A stretch of DNA of 42,614 nucleotides, taken from NCBI GenBank assembly GCA_028704435.1, contig JAQWFL010000022.1, positions 1 to 42,614 of the forward strand, given 5' to 3'. A program made the translations under genes and the position numbers. The notes beneath the pieces were generated by a model that was given only the letters and a program-made list of their open reading frames with translations, ran no database searches and was not told where the DNA came from. Positions 8,411-15,493 of the stretch are shown here, in pieces. This DNA comes from Anaerostipes sp. (GTDB lineage Bacteria; Bacillota; Clostridia; Lachnospirales; Lachnospiraceae). The first letter of the stretch is position 1. Every line of letters begins with the position of its first letter.

Positions 8411-10939
8411 CTATTTTTTATAATGCTTTGTGCACTTTTTCTTGTTTTGTGGTAATTCATATGGAGTATCTGCAGTTTTCTCTTTGTTGTAGCTTGAATG
8501 TAAAAGAAAAACCTTGTCATAAGTAGAAGGGCACTCATTTGTTGCAATTTCATTTGTTTCTTTACACAAGGTAACCTTTGTATGAACATCACAAGTCTGA
8601 GTGGGTACAGTTCCCAGTGTAAAGAATTCTGTTTTTGTTAAATCCCCTCGAGGATCCTTGCTGCAAACACCTGGAATTTCAAGTTTCCCTGACTTAGTAC
8701 ATATTTTTCCTGTGGTAATATTTGATGGTTTTGTAAAAGAAATATTTTTTTCTTTTTTTGTGGATGTAATTTTATCCATGATTTTCTTCCATATCTTTGA
8801 CTGACAATTTTCGGAAGAAAACTTGGTATCAGTATCATATCCCATCCAGACAGAAGCTGTATGATATGGAGTATATCCACTAAACCATGCATCGTCGCTT
8901 TCTAAGCTAGTGCCGCTTGAGCCAGCACAGGTAGTATTATTTGATAGTCTGGCACTAGAACTTGTTCCTTTGGAAATAGAATCTTTCAAAGCATCTGTTA
9001 ATAAAAATGCAGTACTGCTTTGGATGATTTGTTTTGAGGATTTTTTGTTTTCTAGTAAAACTCGTCCATATCGGTCAACTACTTTTGTGTAAAACCGAGG
9101 TGTATGATAGGAACCTCCATTTGCAATGGTTGCATATGCATTGGTCATCTCAAGGTTTGTAACCCCAGAGGTTAGTTCTCCAAGAGCTAATGCCTGATGA
9201 ATATCAGATGAGGCTTTTCCTTTGTTTACAGACTGTGTATCAGATAAGGTTGAAAATCCTAAAGCATTTAAATATTGATATGAAGTTGTTGGTGTCACAT
9301 GTGATATTACCTTTGCTGCCACAACATTTACTGAATTTGTGATGGCATTTCGAATGGTAGTTAATCCTTGATAGGTAGTTGTATTGTTTTTTACTACTTC
9401 ATTGTTGTCAAGATAACGGTATGGTGCATCGTTGAAAGAGGAAGCTAAAGTTAATTTATTTTGATCTAGAGCAGGAAGAAACGCTGATAATACAGCAAAG
9501 TCTGTACCCGGCTGTTCTGTGTTTAATACAGAACGATCGCTATTGGATGTTGAGTCTTTTCCACGACCACCAATTAAAGCTTCTACTGAGCCATCATATT
9601 GGTTCAAAATTGAAATAGATATTTGAGGCTGTATGGATAAGTGGAAATCCTCAGAAACTTTTGATTCCCTATGTTTCTTTAAAAAAGCTTTAAATACGGT
9701 TGTTGCTTTCTTTGCAGCTGTCTGGCTAGAAAAAGAAAGACTGTTGCCTATTTTATGCTTTTTCATATAGTTTAAAACATTTTTTTCCGTATAAACATGT
9801 TCTTTCTTATGTTTGTCTTTTGTTATCAAATAGTAGGTTAGTTTGTATTCTGAAGTTGCAGGATAGTTAGAGGCATCTTCGGAAATGTTCTCAGCAATTT
9901 TTTGAATCTGGGAATCCTGTGTAGAATATATCTTTAATCCCCCACTATAAATAGCTGCATAGGCAGTTGACTCATCATAACCTAATTGATTCTGTAAATC
10001 CTCAACTACTTGAAGCAGAAGAGCATTGTTAAAGTCAGAATTTCCAAGGAGAGTAGAATTGGAAGAGTTTATGGTATCTTTTAATTTATTGTAAATATTG
10101 TCATTTAATGCTTCTGAATATTCTGTTTTTGTGATATAATGTTGTTCTAACATATTTTGGAGAACGAGAAGCCTTTTGGATGCATTTGCATCTGGATGCT
10201 TAAAAGGGTCATATTTTGAAGGATTTCCCGCAAGGGCAGCTAGTACGGTACTTTCTGATAAGGTAAGAGACTTAGCATCCTTGTTGAAGTATTTTTTACT
10301 TGCAGCCTGTACCCCAGTAGTTCCTTCTCCCAGATTAATCGTATTTAGATACTGTTCTAAGATTGTTTGTTTTGAAGATATTTTTTCTAATTTATAAGCG
10401 AGATACTGTTCTTGTATCTGACTTTCAATTCGTTCTATAGCAGATCCTTTGTATTCATTCCCCAAGATACTATTTTCAACTAATTGTGATGTGATTGTCG
10501 AGTTTACATGATTCGACTTATTCTGCACATTTAAAATAATACCCTTTGCAACATTGTAGATATCAATTCCACTATGACTGTAAAAGTCCTTATCCTCAAT
10601 CGCTACAAATGCATTCTGCAAACTGTTAGGAAGAGAAGAAAGCTTCTGGTAATTCTTTTTAACATCTGTATTTTCAATGGATCCAATCTTTTGATTCTTA
10701 TTATTATAAATTATCGTACGATAACTTGTCTTGTGGATAGAATCCAGAGATAGACGAGGTGCGTTATTTAAAATTCCACGCACAAATCCAAATCCAAGCC
10801 CAAGCATGACAAATGTTATAGCAACTGCCAAAATCAATATATATTTATATAGAAATAAAGAGTACTTTGCATGTCTTCTTGTTTTAGAAGATGTAAGAGC
10901 GTTCTTTTTATCTGTTGTTTCTTTTTTGTTATAGTTCAT
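8411..10939 (-). CDS. Class A penicillin-binding protein-like, degenerate transpeptidase motifs
   Basis: This 842-residue protein has a basic cytoplasmic N-terminus, a membrane anchor (about 30-54), a GT51 glycosyltransferase-like domain (about 72-280), a transpeptidase-fold domain (about 435-715) and a Cys-containing tail. GT51 Glu115 (EDKDF) and Glu177 are kept. The GGSTITQQLxKN motif reads VNSTITSQLVEN, and the RKxxE motif reads SQIQE. In the transpeptidase domain, SxxK reads Thr479-Asp-Phe-Ala482 and KTG reads Ser674-Ser-Gly; only SxN (Ser536-Val-Asn538) remains. It is thus predicted to be unable to acylate penicillin and may be structural or regulatory. AGGAGG precedes the ATG. The frame is fully open, so it is not a pseudogene. 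Confidence 0.9.
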   Translation of the reverse strand: MNYNKKETTDKKNALTSSKTRRHAKYSLFLYKYILILAVAITFVMLGLGFGFVRGILNNAPRLSLDSIHKTSYRTIIYNNKNQKIGSIENTDVKKNYQKLSSLPNSLQNAFVAIEDKDFYSHSGIDIYNVAKGIILNVQNKSNHVNSTITSQLVENSILGNEYKGSAIERIESQIQEQYLAYKLEKISSKQTILEQYLNTINLGEGTTGVQAASKKYFNKDAKSLTLSESTVLAALAGNPSKYDPFKHPDANASKRLLVLQNMLEQHYITKTEYSEALNDNIYNKLKDTINSSNSTLLGNSDFNNALLLQVVEDLQNQLGYDESTAYAAIYSGGLKIYSTQDSQIQKIAENISEDASNYPATSEYKLTYYLITKDKHKKEHVYTEKNVLNYMKKHKIGNSLSFSSQTAAKKATTVFKAFLKKHRESKVSEDFHLSIQPQISISILNQYDGSVEALIGGRGKDSTSNSDRSVLNTEQPGTDFAVLSAFLPALDQNKLTLASSFNDAPYRYLDNNEVVKNNTTTYQGLTTIRNAITNSVNVVAAKVISHVTPTTSYQYLNALGFSTLSDTQSVNKGKASSDIHQALALGELTSGVTNLEMTNAYATIANGGSYHTPRFYTKVVDRYGRVLLENKKSSKQIIQSSTAFLLTDALKDSISKGTSSSARLSNNTTCAGSSGTSLESDDAWFSGYTPYHTASVWMGYDTDTKFSSENCQSKIWKKIMDKITSTKKEKNISFTKPSNITTGKICTKSGKLEIPGVCSKDPRGDLTKTEFFTLGTVPTQTCDVHTKVTLCKETNEIATNECPSTYDKVFLLHSSYNKEKTADTPYELPQNKKKCTKHYKK

Positions 10940-10959
10940 AAAAACCTCCTGTCTCTAGC

Positions 10960-10988
10960 ATTATAGCAAATAAGAAATAACAAGTAAA
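10960..10988 (-). promoter_or_regulatory. Extended -10 promoter of the PBP-like gene
   Basis: Read on the minus strand, TGCTATAAT is an extended -10 element with TTTACT 17 bp upstream of TATAAT. It lies just before the AGGAGG of the PBP-like gene, giving a very short leader. Confidence 0.6.
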
Positions 10989-11035
10989 TAAAGGGAAGAC
11001 AAACATATTATTTAAGGAAAAGAGAGGAAAAAGTT

Positions 11036-11332
11036 ATGAAGAAAGAAAAAAAGGCTGAGATTATATTAAACGATGGAAATTGTGAAGAATTTAGTGTATT
11101 GTATTATTTGCTAGAAGATAGTGCCAAGGGCTTATATGGTGTCAGTGTGGAAAAGAAGAGTTCTTTTGAGCATGTAGAATTTGAAGAACTTGAAACGATT
11201 TCTGATTCCAGAGAAAAGGCACTTAGGATTTTGGAATATTTAGCTGCATATAAAGTGACACCAATATCATTTTTTGACAGTATAGATGGAATTATAGAGT
11301 TGGAGGAAGAAGACAGTGACAGAAACTTATAA
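11036..11332 (+). CDS. Small acidic protein, DUF6514-like
   Basis: The 98-residue soluble protein has a basic start (MKKEKKAEI), a beta-rich middle (YYLLEDSAKGLYGVSVEKK) and an acidic end (ELEEEDSD). The arrangement resembles DUF6514, a family of short Clostridia proteins of unknown role; I am only moderately sure of this. It has an AGAGGAAAAAG RBS and overlaps the next gene by 17 nt, so the two are probably co-translated. No catalytic residues are recognisable. Confidence 0.75.
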   Translation: MKKEKKAEIILNDGNCEEFSVLYYLLEDSAKGLYGVSVEKKSSFEHVEFEELETISDSREKALRILEYLAAYKVTPISFFDSIDGIIELEEEDSDRNL

Positions 11333-11966
11333 TACAATTGTTTCAGAGTGTACGCAGGAAATTGTAGAGAAAAAATCAAGGTTTATTGCACATTTAGCAC
11401 CAGTGAAAACAGTAGAAGAGGCTGAGGCATTTTTTGAGAGAATTCAAAAGAAACATTACGATGCGAGACATAACTGTATTGCATATTCTATTGGGGCTAA
11501 TCAGCCCCAAAGGCGGTGCAGTGACGATGGAGAACCAAGTGGAACGGCAGGAAATCCAATGCTTGAAGTTTTGTCTGGGGCAAAACTTACCAATGTGGCA
11601 GCTGTAGTGACTCGATATTTTGGAGGGACACTTCTTGGAACAGGAGGGTTGGTTCGGGCATATACCAATGCCATGAAACAGGCAGTAAATGCTTGTGAGC
11701 AAATTACCTATGAGTTAGGGCGTAAGATTCAGATTGTCTGCGATTATATGGCAGTGGGGAAACTTCAATATGTATTGGAACAAAATGAAATTCCGCAGTT
11801 AGAGGCTAATTACGGGGAGAATGTAGAATTTCTTTTAATGATACCTGAAAATAAAGTCGATGGTATTTTAAATCAAATTGTGGAATTAACCAGTGGAAAG
11901 GCGAAGATAGATAAAGGTGATAAAAGATATTTTGCAAAAAAAGATGGAGCCGTAATTCTTGCATAA
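11316..11966 (+). CDS. yigZ: YigZ/IMPACT family protein
   Basis: This 216-residue protein is of the YigZ (UPF0029/IMPACT) family. The N-terminal domain carries KSRFIAHLAPV, ARHNCIAY, SDDGEPSGTAG and the signature YFGGTLLGTGGLVRAY. The C-terminal roughly 75 residues form the DUF1949 domain, which resembles elongation factor G domain V. The role in bacteria is unclear; ribosome- or translation-linked functions have been proposed. The start is GTG 11316, because GGAGG lies 9 nt upstream inside the preceding gene and no ATG fits. Confidence 0.92.
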   Translation: MTETYNTIVSECTQEIVEKKSRFIAHLAPVKTVEEAEAFFERIQKKHYDARHNCIAYSIGANQPQRRCSDDGEPSGTAGNPMLEVLSGAKLTNVAAVVTRYFGGTLLGTGGLVRAYTNAMKQAVNACEQITYELGRKIQIVCDYMAVGKLQYVLEQNEIPQLEANYGENVEFLLMIPENKVDGILNQIVELTSGKAKIDKGDKRYFAKKDGAVILA

Positions 11967-11998
11967 AAGCAGATTATATATGCAAAAGATAGATTTTT

Positions 11999-12026
11999 TT
12001 GATTTTTTGGGCAAATATGCTATGAT
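11999..12026 (+). promoter_or_regulatory. Extended -10 promoter of the LCP gene
   Basis: TTGATT at 11999-12004 and TGCTATGAT (TATGAT at 12021-12026) are 16 bp apart and carry a TGn extension. The leader to ATG 12116 is about 83 nt and contains only small hairpins. Confidence 0.6.
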
Positions 12027-12115
12027 AAGTGATGAAAAACCTTCATAATTGAGGGAAGGAAGAGTTGAAAGTGGATGAGTCCATCTTCATTAGCAACAAA
12101 AGGTAAGGAGAAGTT

Positions 12116-13192
12116 ATGTTAAAAGGTAAAAAGATTACGATTTTTTGCTGTTTTCTTGTTATGGTTTCCGTATTAACAGGAGGAGTCGCAGGGTATTATG
12201 ACGCAAGACTTGAAGCAGCAGTTGTTCCTAAAAAGAAAAGTTTGGCGAAAGTGAAAGTAGCTAAGAATTTAACGTTTCAAGAAGATGTAGTCAATATTTT
12301 ATTAGTTGGTTCAGATCATGGAGCTATGGCAGGAGATTCTGGGCGTTCAGATAGTATGATGGTTGCAACTATTGATTTAAAACGGAAGGAATTGAAATTA
12401 ACATCATTTCTCCGTGATATGTATGTAAATGTCCCAGGACATGGAAGAAATAAGCTGAATTCTGCATATGCATTTGGTGGGGAAACATTGCTGTATCAAA
12501 CCATTGCGGAAAATTTTGGAATTAAGATAGATAAGTTCTGCATTGTTGATTTTTCAGCTTTTGAAAAGGTAATTGATCGTATTGGTGGAATTGAAATGAC
12601 CCTAGAAGAGCAAGAGGCTAATTATCTAAATACAACCAATTATATTTCTAAGAAGAAGTATCGAAACGTAAAGACAGGAACACAGACTTTGAATGGAAAT
12701 CAGGCACTTGGATATGCAAGAGTACGTCATGTGGATTCAAAGAAATATGGAATTGGAGAATTTGGACGAACAGGGAGACAAAGAGCAGTACTACAGGCTA
12801 CTTTCCACAAGATGTTAAAGCAAAATCCAGTTGATATTATTAATATTGCCATTGATGCATTAGGAGATGTTTCCACAGATATGACAGCATCCTATATAAA
12901 GGAATTAATTTATGCTGTTGCCAGGATGGACGTTTCAAAGATTAAACAATTGCGTATTCCAATAGAAAATACATATAAGATGAGTGGAGCAAGTACGCCA
13001 CCATGTGGTTTTGTGTTTTTTGTGAATTTCAAAGCAAATCAAGAGGCATTAAAATATTTCATGTTTCATCAAGGGAAAAAGCAGAACTTTGCCAAGAATT
13101 ATGGAGGCACACTAGATATTGATACGTTTGGGTATAGTGCGAAAGAAGATTATAATCAGACCATTGGTGATTCAGGAAATATATTTGAATAA
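12116..13192 (+). CDS. LytR-CpsA-Psr (LCP) family cell wall polymer ligase
   Basis: The 358-residue protein has a short cytoplasmic N-terminus, one membrane segment (about 8-27) and an extracellular LCP domain. Typical elements are ILLVGSD, the GRSDSMM segment with Arg and Asp for pyrophosphate and Mg binding, the FLRDMYV strand, and GYARVRH with two conserved Arg. LCP proteins transfer glycopolymers from undecaprenyl carriers to peptidoglycan. No extra C-terminal LytR domain is present. The gene has its own promoter and a GGTAAGGAG RBS. The transferred polymer is unknown, since no teichoic acid or capsule genes are adjacent. Confidence 0.92.
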   Translation: MLKGKKITIFCCFLVMVSVLTGGVAGYYDARLEAAVVPKKKSLAKVKVAKNLTFQEDVVNILLVGSDHGAMAGDSGRSDSMMVATIDLKRKELKLTSFLRDMYVNVPGHGRNKLNSAYAFGGETLLYQTIAENFGIKIDKFCIVDFSAFEKVIDRIGGIEMTLEEQEANYLNTTNYISKKKYRNVKTGTQTLNGNQALGYARVRHVDSKKYGIGEFGRTGRQRAVLQATFHKMLKQNPVDIINIAIDALGDVSTDMTASYIKELIYAVARMDVSKIKQLRIPIENTYKMSGASTPPCGFVFFVNFKANQEALKYFMFHQGKKQNFAKNYGGTLDIDTFGYSAKEDYNQTIGDSGNIFE

Positions 13193-13228
13193 TATTATAA
13201 ATGTTAGAGAAGCGTTAAAGGAGTCCAA

Positions 13229-13732
13229 TTGAAAGTTATATTTTTAGATATTGATGGTGTTTTGAATTCATATGATTATTATGAGAAAACTCAGAGATAC
13301 ACAGATTTAATAGATGCAGATAATTTAAAAGTGTTAAAAGAAATTGTAAATCAGACAGATGCAAGGATTGTGTTGACGTCGTCATGGAGACGTGGATGGA
13401 GACATGAGTTTGAAGATTGTACCGAAGAGATGCAGGAAATGCTTCTTGAGTTTCATAAGTTTGGTTTAGAAGTTTTCTCCCGTACTGGATGTGATGAAAC
13501 ATGTCGAAGGGAGATGGAGATATTTCAGTGGATAAAGAAGTGTCAGGAACCAATTGATGGAATTGTTATATTAGATGACGGACCATTTGAATGGAAGAAA
13601 AAGCATTTGGAAAGTTATGTTGTAAAAACAGACTTTCAAAAAGGTGGTTTACTAAAGGAGCATATAAAAAAGGCTGTTGACATTTTAAATCAACCATTGC
13701 CACTTAGATATCGTTTGAGAAAGTTTGTATAA
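13229..13732 (+). CDS. HAD-like hydrolase
   Basis: This 167-residue protein begins with FLDIDGVLNS, in which Asp7 and Asp9 match the HAD nucleophile and general acid-base. It continues with VLTSSWR (motif II Ser/Thr) and ends its core with IVILDDG, which supplies motif III/IV acidic residues. It resembles the HAD domain found in Swiss-army-knife RNA repair proteins, so a phosphatase on a nucleotide or RNA end is possible but unproven. The start is TTG 13229, with AAAGGAG 5 nt upstream; there is no ATG in a suitable place. It shares direction and close spacing with the PHP gene downstream. Confidence 0.82.
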   Translation: MKVIFLDIDGVLNSYDYYEKTQRYTDLIDADNLKVLKEIVNQTDARIVLTSSWRRGWRHEFEDCTEEMQEMLLEFHKFGLEVFSRTGCDETCRREMEIFQWIKKCQEPIDGIVILDDGPFEWKKKHLESYVVKTDFQKGGLLKEHIKKAVDILNQPLPLRYRLRKFV

Positions 13733-13749
13733 AGGAAAGAGGATAAGAG

Positions 13750-14475
13750 ATGAGTTATTTATTAGACATGCATACCCATACACTGGCCAGTGGACACGCA
13801 TATGGAAGTATTCGTGAATCTGTAGAAGCAGCCCAAAATCAGGGACTAGAAATCTTAGGAATTACAGAACATGGAAAGGGAATACCGGGAACTTGTAATG
13901 AGATTTATTTTCGTAACATGTCCGTAGTGCCAAGGGATTGGAATGGACTACGCTTAATGCTTGGATGCGAGATGAATATTGTTGATTATAAGGGTACTTT
14001 GAGCGAAAAAGAGCATATTATAAAAAAATGTTTTGATATACGATTAGCTGGAATCCATGATTTATGTTATAAAGTAGGTTCTGCAGATGAAAATACATCG
14101 GCATATGTAAATGCAATTTATAATCCCCTTGTAGATATTATTACACATCCAGATGACGGTAGAATTCCTGTACATTATGAGCCAATTGTAAAAGCCGCAA
14201 AGGAAACAGGAACTATGCTGGAGATAAACAATTCATCCTTTAGCCCTGAGAATAGCCGAGTGAATCCAAGAGAAAACTATATTAAGATGTTAAAGCTTTG
14301 CAAAGAATATGAAGTTATGATAATAGCAGGGTCCGATGCTCATGATCCAAGTGCTGTTGGAAAATTTGATCAGGTTGCGCAAATATTAAAAGAAATGAGT
14401 TTTCCAATGGAACTGGTTGCAAATCGTTCCACCCATGTTTTCTTAAAACAATTAAAAGAAATTCGTGGAGAATAG
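13750..14475 (+). CDS. PHP domain phosphatase (YcdX-like)
   Basis: The 241-residue protein is a polymerase-and-histidinol-phosphatase domain enzyme. Metal-binding motifs are DMHTHT (His8, His10), ITEHG, the GCEMN Glu, GIHD, THPDD and SDAHD near the end. YcdX-type proteins are trinuclear metal phosphoesterases with broad phosphatase activity. AAAGAGG precedes the ATG. The gene begins 18 nt after the HAD gene, so the two are likely co-transcribed. Confidence 0.88.
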   Translation: MSYLLDMHTHTLASGHAYGSIRESVEAAQNQGLEILGITEHGKGIPGTCNEIYFRNMSVVPRDWNGLRLMLGCEMNIVDYKGTLSEKEHIIKKCFDIRLAGIHDLCYKVGSADENTSAYVNAIYNPLVDIITHPDDGRIPVHYEPIVKAAKETGTMLEINNSSFSPENSRVNPRENYIKMLKLCKEYEVMIIAGSDAHDPSAVGKFDQVAQILKEMSFPMELVANRSTHVFLKQLKEIRGE

Positions 14476-14476
14476 A

Positions 14477-14508
14477 GGTGGGCTAATCAACGAATGATTA
14501 GCCTCTTA
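14477..14508 (+). terminator. Hairpin after the PHP gene
   Basis: GGCTAATC and GATTAGCC form a perfect 8-bp stem with a 7-nt loop, extended by GAGG/CCTC-type pairing, directly after the stop. No long T-run follows, so termination may be partial. Confidence 0.5.
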
Positions 14509-14561
14509 CTGGATTCATATAAATCTGTATATTATTTTTTGAAAAAATTTTTAAAAACACA

Positions 14562-14590
14562 TTGACTTTTTTCTATGTAAGGAATATAAT
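14562..14590 (+). promoter_or_regulatory. Promoter of arsR
   Basis: TTGACT (14562-14567) and TATAAT (14585-14590) are spaced by 17 bp, a near-perfect sigma-A promoter. The -10 lies between the two arms of the putative ArsR operator. Confidence 0.85.
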
Positions 14591-14601
14591 AACACATAGA
14601 A
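14571..14601. promoter_or_regulatory. Putative ArsR operator 1
   Basis: TTCTATGT at 14571-14578 and ACATAGAA at 14594-14601 are perfect 8-bp inverted arms straddling the arsR -10 element. The same words recur upstream of arsD, which supports autoregulation by ArsR. Confidence 0.65.
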
Positions 14602-14624
14602 ATAAATCAATGTGAGGTAAGAAG

Positions 14625-14912
14625 ATGGAAGAAGACTATATCAGATATGCTAAAGTTTTAAAAGTGCTTGCTGACTCAAAGAGACTTAAAATAGTTGCCA
14701 TGCTGGCGGATAAAGAATTATGCGCTTGTGACATCCTAGAGGAGTTCAAAATAACACAACCAACACTTTCCCATGACATGAAATTATTATGTGATATAGG
14801 GATTGTAAATGTTAGAAAAGAAGGAAAGTGGAGTTATTATTCTGCAAATCAAGAAATGTTATTGAGTTTTAATGCGGAGATAGGAAGAATTCTAACAGGA
14901 CAGAGTAGATAA
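14625..14912 (+). CDS. arsR: ArsR/SmtB family arsenic-responsive repressor
   Basis: The 95-residue winged-helix repressor binds operator DNA and is released by As(III) or Sb(III). The metal-site helix reads ELCACDIL, so Cys33 and Cys35 match Cys32 and Cys34 of E. coli ArsR. The third ligand position (Cys37 in E. coli) is Leu38 here. The recognition helix is TQPTLSHDMKLL and the wing is RKEGKWSYY. Another cysteine, Cys56 in LLCDIG, is close to the recognition helix. It is first in the arsenic cluster, with a strong promoter overlapped by an inverted repeat, so autorepression is likely. Confidence 0.93.
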   Translation: MEEDYIRYAKVLKVLADSKRLKIVAMLADKELCACDILEEFKITQPTLSHDMKLLCDIGIVNVRKEGKWSYYSANQEMLLSFNAEIGRILTGQSR

Positions 14913-14938
14913 AAAATACCGATGTGAAGAGCATCGGT
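14911..14938 (-). terminator. Hairpin after arsR, leftward terminator-like
   Basis: ACCGATG and CATCGGT form a perfect 7-bp stem with a 7-nt loop. On the plus strand it is followed by A residues, so it should not terminate arsR transcripts. On the minus strand it is followed by ATTTTTT and looks like an intrinsic terminator. Confidence 0.4.
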
Positions 14939-14951
14939 AAAAAAATAAAGT

Positions 14952-14983
14952 TTACATAGAAATATTTCTATATTTCTATGTAA
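14952..14983. promoter_or_regulatory. Putative ArsR operator 2 upstream of arsD
   Basis: TTACATAGAAATA and TATTTCTATGTAA are perfect 13-bp inverted arms separated by 6 bp. The left part also forms a perfect 16-bp palindrome (14956-14971), so three ACATAGAA-like half-sites are packed here. They match the half-sites at the arsR promoter but in the opposite arrangement. Confidence 0.6.
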
Positions 14984-15002
14984 TAGATAGGGAGGAACAG
15001 GT

Positions 15003-15044
15003 ATGTGTTTTTGCAAGAGAATGTATCATTGTCGTTCTGTATAA
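15003..15044 (+). CDS. Putative 13-residue cysteine-containing leader peptide
   Basis: The reading frame MCFCKRMYHCRSV starts 7 nt after a consensus GGAGG (14991-14995) and ends at TAA 15042-15044. It contains three cysteines, a C-x-C and an H-C pair in 13 residues. It lies between the second operator and arsD, and its last codons are in the left arm of a stable hairpin. The strong RBS supports translation; no homologue can be named. It could be a regulatory leader or simply a chance frame. Confidence 0.4.
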   Translation: MCFCKRMYHCRSV

Positions 15045-15056
15045 GCGGCAATGATA
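15024..15056 (+). promoter_or_regulatory. Leader hairpin before arsD
   Basis: TATCATTGTCG (15024-15034) and CGGCAATGATA (15046-15056) form an 11-bp stem with one G-U pair and an 11-nt loop. The left arm is codons 8-11 of the leader ORF and the loop contains most of its stop codon. No T-run follows, so it is not a standard terminator; it may affect RNA processing, stability or translation. Confidence 0.55.
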
Positions 15057-15112
15057 GGCTATAGAAGTAAGACAAACAAGAACGTAGAAAAATACAAGGA
15101 GGCTATTGGACA

Positions 15113-15469
15113 ATGAAAAAATTACAGATTTTTGAACCTGCTATGTGTTGCAACACAGGATTTAGTGGTGTGGGAGTAGATACAGAATTAATTCGTATCT
15201 CAGCAGTAATAAAAGCACTTGCAAAAAAAGAGGTCAAACTGGATCGGTTTAATTTATCCAAAGAACCACAGGAATTTATCAACAATGCAGAAGTAAACAA
15301 ATATGTAAATACGGTTGGAATAGACAAACTTCCAGTTACTACATTGGATGGGAAAATCGTTTTAGAAGGTAGATATCCAAGCAACGAGGAAATTGCGGAG
15401 TATCTGGAATTACCAATCGAAGCATTAGGTGAAAAACCAAAGATTTTGGGTGTATCAATTGAAAACTAA
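15113..15469 (+). CDS. arsD: Arsenite metallochaperone ArsD
   Basis: This 118-residue thioredoxin-fold protein delivers As(III) to the ArsA ATPase. The start MKKLQIFEPAMCCNTG aligns with E. coli ArsD, giving Cys12 and Cys13. The third ligand Cys18 is Ser18 here, and the C-terminal vicinal cysteine pairs of E. coli ArsD are absent. The rest of the fold is well kept: DRFNL, PVTTLDGKIVLEGRYP. AAGGAGG precedes the ATG, and arsA follows 24 nt downstream with its own GGAGG. Confidence 0.93.
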   Translation: MKKLQIFEPAMCCNTGFSGVGVDTELIRISAVIKALAKKEVKLDRFNLSKEPQEFINNAEVNKYVNTVGIDKLPVTTLDGKIVLEGRYPSNEEIAEYLELPIEALGEKPKILGVSIEN

Positions 15470-15493
15470 TTAAAAAAACAGGAGGAAAACAAT

